NCBI RefSeq assembly: GCF_018408705.1
Contig: NZ_AP023420.1
Span: 496,001-560,000, forward strand
Source: Pusillibacter faecalis
GTDB taxonomy: Bacteria; Bacillota; Clostridia; Oscillospirales; Oscillospiraceae
Reading direction: 5' to 3'
Length of the DNA: 64,000 bases
Part shown: one piece after another, positions 59,179 to 64,000 of the stretch
How positions within the stretch are numbered: position 1 is the stretch's first letter
How the letters are laid out: every line of letters begins with the position of its first letter
Notes under the pieces: generated by a model
The model's database searches: none
Told to the model about the DNA's origin: nothing
The model's input: the letters and a program-made list of their open reading frames with translations, nothing else
Program-made: the position numbers and the translations under genes

Positions 59179-61181
59179 CAGGACTTCGCCCCACTTAACG
59201 CATACTCACTCTTGAGATCCTTCTGGGTTCTCATGCACAGGTAGACAAGGATCGCCGCAAAGACAACCACCGCGATGAGGCCGGGGGCAAAGCCCGCGCC
59301 CAGAGAGCCGGTGGTGATCAGCGTGCCGATCTGGTAAACCAGGTAGCCCACCGTGTAGCCGGTGCCCAGCTGCAGGCCGATGCCGGCCCACAGCCACTTC
59401 CCGCTCTTCATCTCAGAGTTCATAGCGCCAATAGCGGCAAAGCAGGGCGGCGTGTACAGGTTGAACATCAGGTAGGCCAGAGCAGCTACCTTGGTGATGG
59501 CGATGACACCCGCCACCTCGGCGCCTGCGCCTTCCATCATCTCCAGCGCATCGGTATCGATCAGGTTCTCCAGGCCCACGAAGCAGACGGCCAGGGTACC
59601 CACCACGTTCTCCTTGGCAATAAAGCCGGTAACAGCGGCGGCGGCCAGCTGCCAACTGAGCACACCCACGATGGGGACCAGCAGGTACGCAAAGGGTCCA
59701 GCGATGGAGGCAAGGATGGAGCTGTCGGCAGTCTCGGCCACCTGGAAGCTCCACGTGAAGGTCTGCATGATCTGCACGGCGGTGTTGCACAGCAGGATGA
59801 TCGTGGCAGCCTTCACGATGTAGGCCCAGCCCCGGGCGCACATGGCCTTGAAGGCAAACACCAGGGAAGGCACTTTGTATTCGGGCAGCTCGATGATGAA
59901 GAAGGATTTCCGGTTCTTGTATCCGGCGATCTTGTTTACCAGCAGAGCGCCCAGGAAAATAAGTATGATACCGGTGAAATACATGAGGAAGCTCACCCAG
60001 CCCGCGTCGTCAAAGAAGGCGCCGGCAAACAGGGCGATGACGGGGATCTTGGCGCCGCACGGCATGAACGGGGTCAACATGGCGGTCGCCCGGCGTTCGC
60101 GCTCGTTGCGGATGGTGCGGCTGGCCATAACACCGGGGATGGCGCAGCCAGTGCCGATGACAAAGGGGATCACGGATTTGCCGGAAAGACCCACTTTCTT
60201 GAAAATGGGGTCCAGCACCACGGAGACACGGGACATATAGCCGCAGTCTTCCAGTAGGGCGATGAGGAAGTACATGATCATGACCAGAGGCAGGAAGCCA
60301 ACCACAGCGCCCACGCCGCCGATAATACCATCAGCCAGCAGAGCGGTCAGCAGGGGGTTGGCGTCGGCCAGAAGCTCGGTCACATATCCCTGGAACGTCT
60401 CGATCCACGCTACCAGCGTGTCCGCAATCAGGGGGCCGACCCAGACCTGAGAGATCTGGAACACCAGGAACATTACCACCGCAAAGATGGGAATACCCAG
60501 GAGCTTGTTGGTGAGGATATTGTCAATGGTGTCCCCGGTGCCCTTCTCACGGGTGAGGACCTTCCGCTTCTCCACCTTGGACACGATCTGGTTGACAAAG
60601 GCAAAACGCTTGCGGTCGGCCTCTTCCACGACCTTTTTATCGGTCAGGTCGATATCGCCCTGGGTGTAAGGGGCTTTCTGCCCCTTGCCGTTCAAGGCGA
60701 CTGCCGCATCCACCACCGCTTTCAGACCCTCGGAGGAGATAGATACCGTCTCCACAACGGGACAGCCCAGCTTGGCGGAAAGAGCGGCAACATCAATGGT
60801 GGTCTGCTTTTTTGCATTGATGTCGCTCTTGTTCAGGGCGACCACAACAGGAATGCCCAGTTCCAACAGTTGCGTGGTGAAAAACAGGCTGCGGCTGAGG
60901 TTTGTGGCGTCCACAATGTTGATGATGGCGTCAGGGTGCTCATGCCGCACATAAGAACTGGTGATGCTCTCCTCTGACGTAAAAGGCGACATGGAATAAG
61001 CACCGGGCAGATCTACGGCGATGAGTTCTTCTGTCCCACTGTAGTAGGCCTTCTTGATGGGGTGTTCTTTCTTTTCCACCGTCACGCCGGCCCAGTTGCC
61101 CACCTTTTCATTCCGTCCAGTAAGAGCGTTGTACATGGTGGTTTTGCCGGAGTTCGGGTTGCCTGTTAAGGCAATGCGCAT
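59178..61181 (-). CDS. feoB: Ferrous iron transporter FeoB
   Basis: A 667-residue inner-membrane Fe(II) transporter. The N-terminal G domain has GNPNSGKT (7-14), a G3 motif DLPGAYS and a G4 motif NKSD. The C-terminal membrane domain has two Gate repeats (VIGTGCAIPGVMASR and the later YTPPCFAAIGAM Cys region). The ATG at 61181 follows GAGGAGG. Upstream codons are rejected. It is controlled by the box at 61229 and translated with the Cys-rich partner. Confidence 0.95.
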   Translation of the reverse strand: MRIALTGNPNSGKTTMYNALTGRNEKVGNWAGVTVEKKEHPIKKAYYSGTEELIAVDLPGAYSMSPFTSEESITSSYVRHEHPDAIINIVDATNLSRSLFFTTQLLELGIPVVVALNKSDINAKKQTTIDVAALSAKLGCPVVETVSISSEGLKAVVDAAVALNGKGQKAPYTQGDIDLTDKKVVEEADRKRFAFVNQIVSKVEKRKVLTREKGTGDTIDNILTNKLLGIPIFAVVMFLVFQISQVWVGPLIADTLVAWIETFQGYVTELLADANPLLTALLADGIIGGVGAVVGFLPLVMIMYFLIALLEDCGYMSRVSVVLDPIFKKVGLSGKSVIPFVIGTGCAIPGVMASRTIRNERERRATAMLTPFMPCGAKIPVIALFAGAFFDDAGWVSFLMYFTGIILIFLGALLVNKIAGYKNRKSFFIIELPEYKVPSLVFAFKAMCARGWAYIVKAATIILLCNTAVQIMQTFTWSFQVAETADSSILASIAGPFAYLLVPIVGVLSWQLAAAAVTGFIAKENVVGTLAVCFVGLENLIDTDALEMMEGAGAEVAGVIAITKVAALAYLMFNLYTPPCFAAIGAMNSEMKSGKWLWAGIGLQLGTGYTVGYLVYQIGTLITTGSLGAGFAPGLIAVVVFAAILVYLCMRTQKDLKSEYALSGAKS

Positions 61182-61228
61182 GGGTATCTTCCTCCTCTTT
61201 CTGATGTTCTCTATATTACAACACACAT

Positions 61229-61248
61229 CGGTTGCTATTCGCTAACCG
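61229..61248. promoter_or_regulatory. DtxR-type operator of feoB (imperfect)
   Basis: CGGTTGC-TATTC-GCTAACCG palindrome. One arm of the GTTAG-N6-CTAAC core has two changes. It lies 48 bases before the FeoB start, so feoB can be controlled separately from feoA. Confidence 0.65.
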
Positions 61249-61272
61249 TTATGTATAGTAAACCCCTATTTC

Positions 61273-61310
61273 GTGCCGCTGATCCCCCCCTTTGTCGGCA
61301 TCAGCGGCAC
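61273..61310. other. Hairpin between feoA and feoB
   Basis: GTGCCGCTGAT/ATCAGCGGCAC stem, 11 base pairs, with no T-run on the minus strand. It could slow transcription or stabilise an mRNA end between feoA and feoB. Confidence 0.45.
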
Positions 61311-61322
61311 AGATCAGATCCA

Positions 61323-61535
61323 TCAAATCAAAATTGCATCTGCCAACTGGTTATCAATGTTATACCGGCCGTCCTTGATGGAAACGACACAACTGTCCTT
61401 CAAATGAGAAACCACTGTAATGGGTTCCCCCTCATAACACCCAAGAGAAAATAGAAAGGTTTTCAACTCCTCGTCATCGGTGTCAATTTGCCGGACAATG
61501 TATTCCTTTTCTTCTACGGCATCTTTCAAAGTCAT
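61323..61535 (-). CDS. feoA: FeoA-family protein
   Basis: A 70-residue FeoA protein with the SH3-like fold (KTFLFSLGCYEGEPITVV, then VVSIKDGRYNIDNQLADAI). FeoA supports FeoB-mediated iron uptake. The ATG at 61535 lies after AGGTG. The GTG three codons upstream is within that site. It has its own promoter and DtxR box. Confidence 0.9.
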   Translation of the reverse strand: MTLKDAVEEKEYIVRQIDTDDEELKTFLFSLGCYEGEPITVVSHLKDSCVVSIKDGRYNIDNQLADAILI

Positions 61536-61600
61536 TTCGTTCACCTATTCTCTCATTTTATATTTCAGTCAGCAAAAGCTGGCGGCGACTCACGAAATAA

Positions 61601-61654
61601 GTTAGCATTTTCTAACCGGCTACATAATATATCGCAAACCATCGTTTTTGTCAA
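61601..61654 (-). promoter_or_regulatory. feoA promoter with DtxR-type box
   Basis: Minus strand: TTGACA (61649-61654), exactly 17 bases and TATATT (61626-61631), then the perfect box GTTAG-AAAATG-CTAAC (61601-61616) nine bases after the -10. The architecture is the same as at the ZIP operon. Confidence 0.85.
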
Positions 61655-61719
61655 GAGTCATATTTACAGATTGTTCACTTTTGAATGGCAACTCTTATCC
61701 ATCTCGAAAATCAAAATGA

Positions 61720-61749
61720 TTGTAAAACTGCTACGATTTATGATATAAT
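61720..61749 (+). promoter_or_regulatory. Promoter of the DtxR gene at 61778
   Basis: TTGTAA (61720-61725), 18 bases and TATAAT (61744-61749), 28 bases before the ATG. No GTTAG-N6-CTAAC box overlaps it. Confidence 0.6.
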
Positions 61750-61777
61750 TGAAAAAACTGAACTAATGGAGGTCACT

Positions 61778-62137
61778 ATGTCGATTTATGAATCCGGCCA
61801 GATGTATCTGGAGACGATCTATATACTCTCTCAGAAAAAGAGCCACGTGCGTGCAATCGACGTAGGCGAGCAGATGGGATACTCCAAGCCCAGTGTCAGC
61901 CGCGCTCTGTCAATTTTGAAACGGGATGACTATGTTTCTGTGGATGACACCGGTGGAATCTCTTTGACAGCGAAGGGTATGGAAGTTGCCAAAACAATGT
62001 ACACTCGTCACACTGTTCTATCTCAACTACTCATGAGGTTGGGAGTGGATGAAAAGACCGCTACAGAAGATGCCTGTAAAATTGAACATGTTATTAGCGA
62101 AAAATCTTTTGCGGCAATACAAAAATACTGGATGTAA
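61778..62137 (+). CDS. DtxR-family metal-dependent repressor, Met-type site
   Basis: A 119-residue repressor with the winged helix (VGEQMGYSKPSVSRAL) and metal ligands in SGQMYLET, YTRHTVLS and DACKIEH. It has Met at the position of DtxR Met10 and Cys at the DtxR Cys102 position, so of the six it looks most like a classical iron sensor. The ATG follows ATGGAGG. Longer in-frame starts precede the promoter. Divergent from feoA, so it is a candidate feo regulator. Confidence 0.87.
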   Translation: MSIYESGQMYLETIYILSQKKSHVRAIDVGEQMGYSKPSVSRALSILKRDDYVSVDDTGGISLTAKGMEVAKTMYTRHTVLSQLLMRLGVDEKTATEDACKIEHVISEKSFAAIQKYWM

Positions 62138-62310
62138 ATTTCTAATCACTTTGGGGCAAAATTTCATCCATGTGATATCAAGCATCACGCAAAAACAATT
62201 CTTCCTCTTTGGGATGAGCCATCGGACGATTTTCTTCTCTCTATATTGAGGAATCACCAGAGTATTTGCGCTATACTGGTACTGGAAAGTAAGTCGAAAG
62301 AAAGTCGTGT

Positions 62311-62494
62311 CTACAGCACGAGTGAAAGGACCTATATCTGCTGTGATCTGAAAAGTCTTTATATTAGTATGGGTGTATTGCGTACAGTCTGGGCCCCATT
62401 GGCCACCAATCTCACAGTCGCGTATCTGAGCCGCACAGAAAAGGCCATCGTCCTAACAGTCATTTCTTTCCGCATAAATCTAATTGAACAATAA
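62311..62494 (+). pseudogene. Fragment of a Y-family DNA polymerase (DinB/UmuC-like)
   Basis: The frame reads RTYICCDLKSLYISMG, then PLATNLTVAYLSRTEKAIVL. This resembles the N terminus of UmuC/DinB-type polymerases (RTYxCIDLKSFYASVE, DPLTTNLVVADxSRTEKTICLAV), including the catalytic Asp region. Several conserved positions are changed and the frame ends after about 50 residues, so it is a relic. The bases between 62138 and 62310 show nothing else. Confidence 0.65.
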
Positions 62495-62536
62495 TCAAAT
62501 TTTTACACCCCTACACTATAAGGAGAGATGAAAATC

Positions 62537-63388
62537 ATGAAAACCATTCGCCTGCTCTATCCAGATCACTTGAGCGGCGGTCTGGATACCTATTACTTTG
62601 GTGCCAACCTGCTGGCCCATATCCTGCCCGCCAACGAGAATCAGCCTCTATTGCGGGTCGAAATCGCACCGCCCGATGGAAAAGAGAGGACGGTGAAGGA
62701 CGGTATCCGCGCCCGGGAGGAAGTGACCGAAGGCATCCGCCGGGCGGCACAGGTGATCGAGGCGGCCCAGCCGGACAAGATTATCACCATTGGCGGAAAC
62801 TGCATCGTGTCTCAAGCTCCCTTTGACTATCTGCACGGGCGCTACAGCAATGTGGGCATCATCTGGATCGACGCCCATCCGGATGTTTCCACGCCGGCGG
62901 ACGGATACCCCAATGCTCACGCTATGGTGCTGGGGTCCCTAATGGGGCACGGTGACAAAGAACTCTCCACGCTGATGAAGCACCCCAAGTTCCGGGCCGA
63001 TGAGATCTTATATGTCGGACTCCAGGGCCTCCACGATTATCAGGAGCGTTTTCTGAACGAGAGCGGAGTCACCTATAAGGTGCAGACAGAGGACTTTATT
63101 TCAGATGAGGAGATTCAATCCTTCCTGCGGCGTTTCGACCATATCCTGGTCCACCTGGACATTGACGTACTGGATCCCTGGCTGTTCCACTCCACCTATT
63201 TTGCCAATCCGTCTCTGACTGGGGATGGCAGCAGTGGAGGCCAGATGACAATGGAGCAACTCTCCCATATGCTGCACACTATCACCAGCCAGTCTGATGT
63301 GGTGGGCCTGACCATCGCGGAATATCTCCCCTTTGACGAAGAGAAATTACACAATGTTTTTTCGGATCTCCCTCTGTTTAGGGAATAA
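62537..63388 (+). CDS. Arginase/deacetylase-fold (ureohydrolase) family protein
   Basis: About 283 residues of the arginase/agmatinase fold. Metal-binding motifs are IDAHPDVSTP and HLDIDVLDP, as in arginases. The first motif reads IGGNCIVS instead of GGDH, replacing a manganese-binding His by Cys. Some uncharacterised arginase-family enzymes share a Cys there. AAGGAG lies two bases before an ATG at 62528 and 11 before the ATG at 62537, so the start is not certain. Substrate unknown. Confidence 0.82.
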   Translation: MKTIRLLYPDHLSGGLDTYYFGANLLAHILPANENQPLLRVEIAPPDGKERTVKDGIRAREEVTEGIRRAAQVIEAAQPDKIITIGGNCIVSQAPFDYLHGRYSNVGIIWIDAHPDVSTPADGYPNAHAMVLGSLMGHGDKELSTLMKHPKFRADEILYVGLQGLHDYQERFLNESGVTYKVQTEDFISDEEIQSFLRRFDHILVHLDIDVLDPWLFHSTYFANPSLTGDGSSGGQMTMEQLSHMLHTITSQSDVVGLTIAEYLPFDEEKLHNVFSDLPLFRE

Positions 63389-63409
63389 CACGTGATGCCG
63401 AAGCACAAA

Positions 63410-63444
63410 AAACACCCGCAGATTTTTTAAATCTGCGGGTGTTT
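63410..63444. terminator. Terminator of the arginase-fold gene
   Basis: A 16-base stem, AAACACCCGCAGATTT/AAATCTGCGGGTGTTT, with T and A runs. 63445-63530 shows no further signal. Confidence 0.85.
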
Positions 63445-63530
63445 CTGTTTCTTTTGTGGTATGCATTAAATCGAAGAAATCACATAGATAAAAGCACAAT
63501 CGCTTGACGTGTGACAAGCAACTGAAGCCT

Positions 63531-63707
63531 TTATGAGATTCCGTCTGAAAAATCCCACTCGACGTTATACTTTAGATCTTCACATAAAATTGTGTCCAAG
63601 AATTCATCAATGTATTCCTCCGCATCGCGGTCCTCCGGGATGGGAATAATCATCTCAATTTCTGGAGTAAAACAACTGGGCTTCACCCAAATCGTTCTTT
63701 TTTCCAT
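63531..63707 (-). CDS. Small hypothetical protein
   Basis: A 58-residue acidic protein (EKRTIWVKPSCFTPEIEM at the start). The ATG at 63707 overlaps the upstream stop by one base (TAATG) and follows GGAGG, so translation is coupled. The rich DxxEEYIDEFLDT segment should be helical. No family recognised. The pair with the gene at 63707 recalls small toxin-antitoxin-sized operons, without clear motif support. Confidence 0.6.
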   Translation of the reverse strand: MEKRTIWVKPSCFTPEIEMIIPIPEDRDAEEYIDEFLDTILCEDLKYNVEWDFSDGIS

Positions 63708-63898
63708 TACTGCCTCCAACTTCTACGCAATTCTGCCTTTAGACTGGCATTGATTGTTTCTTCAACTACCAAGTCAAGCAACTGTATCCATCTTTCACTA
63801 TCCCTGATATAGCGAATTGCCTTGTCTACCACCTGTGCTTCAAAATCTTTGTGCGCCACTTCATCTTCCACCATATCCCGTAAATCAGGGACTTCCAT
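63707..63898 (-). CDS. Small hypothetical protein
   Basis: A 63-residue, largely helical, charged protein (VPDLRDMVEDEVAHKDFEAQ). The ATG follows AGGAGG. It is coupled to the gene at 63531. Sequence from 63899 to the window end shows no further gene start, so the promoter may lie there or beyond. Confidence 0.6.
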   Translation of the reverse strand: MEVPDLRDMVEDEVAHKDFEAQVVDKAIRYIRDSERWIQLLDLVVEETINASLKAELRRSWRQ

Positions 63899-64000
63899 AT
63901 TTCCTCCTAGAAAACTGATTTCTTTGTAGATGGACGGCTAACATAAAAACTATTTGATCAGCACCAGGCGGTCATGGATGCAATATGCAGATCTATATTC

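Noticed and set aside
61273..61310. Terminator between feoA and feoB
   Set aside because: The stem is good but there is no T-run, so I list it only as a hairpin.
63531..63898. Toxin-antitoxin pair
   Set aside because: The size and coupling fit, but neither protein shows a known toxin or antitoxin motif, so I left both as hypothetical.
1..64000. CRISPR arrays, tRNA, rRNA, prophage genes
   Set aside because: No regularly spaced repeats, no tRNA-like cloverleaf and no phage structural proteins were seen.

Overview
This window looks like a chromosomal segment of a moderately G+C-rich, anaerobic gut Bacillota, probably a Clostridia/Oscillospirales relative. The evidence is the strong AGGAGG ribosome sites, perfect sigma-A type promoters, FeoA/FeoB with a small Cys-rich FeoB partner, ECF transporters with dedicated energizing modules, a choloylglycine hydrolase, a DUF4491 protein and a FrsA-like hydrolase. 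No rRNA, tRNA, CRISPR array or phage genes were seen. Species assignment is inference.

Almost the whole window is a metal-acquisition island built from repeated modules. A 16-bp palindrome, GTTAG-N6-CTAAC, which resembles a DtxR/IdeR operator, precedes nearly every transport operon. I count about 15 copies. Four promoters have it just downstream of a good -10 box. Six DtxR-family regulator genes lie in the same 64 kb, and four of them are close paralogs.

Layout. 1-900: a TetR gene followed by an operator for a gene that starts just off the left edge. 900-4792: operon of a thiazoline-carboxylate (ATC) hydrolase-like protein, ECF S, T and fused AA' subunits, and DtxR. 4807-9208: TetR plus a pair of exporter-fold ABC half-transporters. 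9233-13841: another TetR, then an operon of three alpha/beta hydrolases and an AraC regulator. 13886-16430: small hypothetical genes. 16471-25007: two paralogous ECF cassettes, each with a divergent AraC gene, the first with its own DtxR. 25031-28467: TetR, a coiled-coil protein, an HdeD-like membrane protein, a penicillin-V-acylase-like choloylglycine hydrolase and a GNAT protein. 28741-37228: the fullest module, ECF S-T-AA', AraC, ABC pair, DtxR and an OmpR-type response regulator. 37369-39225: an IS1182-family element inserted in a decayed response-regulator gene. 39226-43909: another ABC pair plus AraC. 44141-50663: DtxR, a five-gene nickel/opine/peptide-type ABC importer and AraC. 50715-55306: DUF4491, a further ABC pair and TetR. 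55558-64000: a DUF4491 relic, ZIP transporter, secreted PepSY-repeat protein, DtxR, feoB/feoA, another DtxR, a DNA polymerase Y relic, an arginase-fold protein and two small genes.

Working model (inference): under metal (probably iron) starvation the DtxR-type repressors release the boxes. That induces ferrous uptake (Feo), ZIP and Cnt/Nik-like import, and several parallel ECF and IrtAB/YbtPQ-like routes for chelated iron, xenosiderophores or tetrapyrroles. The hydrolases would open the chelators. Local AraC and TetR proteins would add substrate-specific control. The ECF and ABC-pair substrates cannot be read from sequence.
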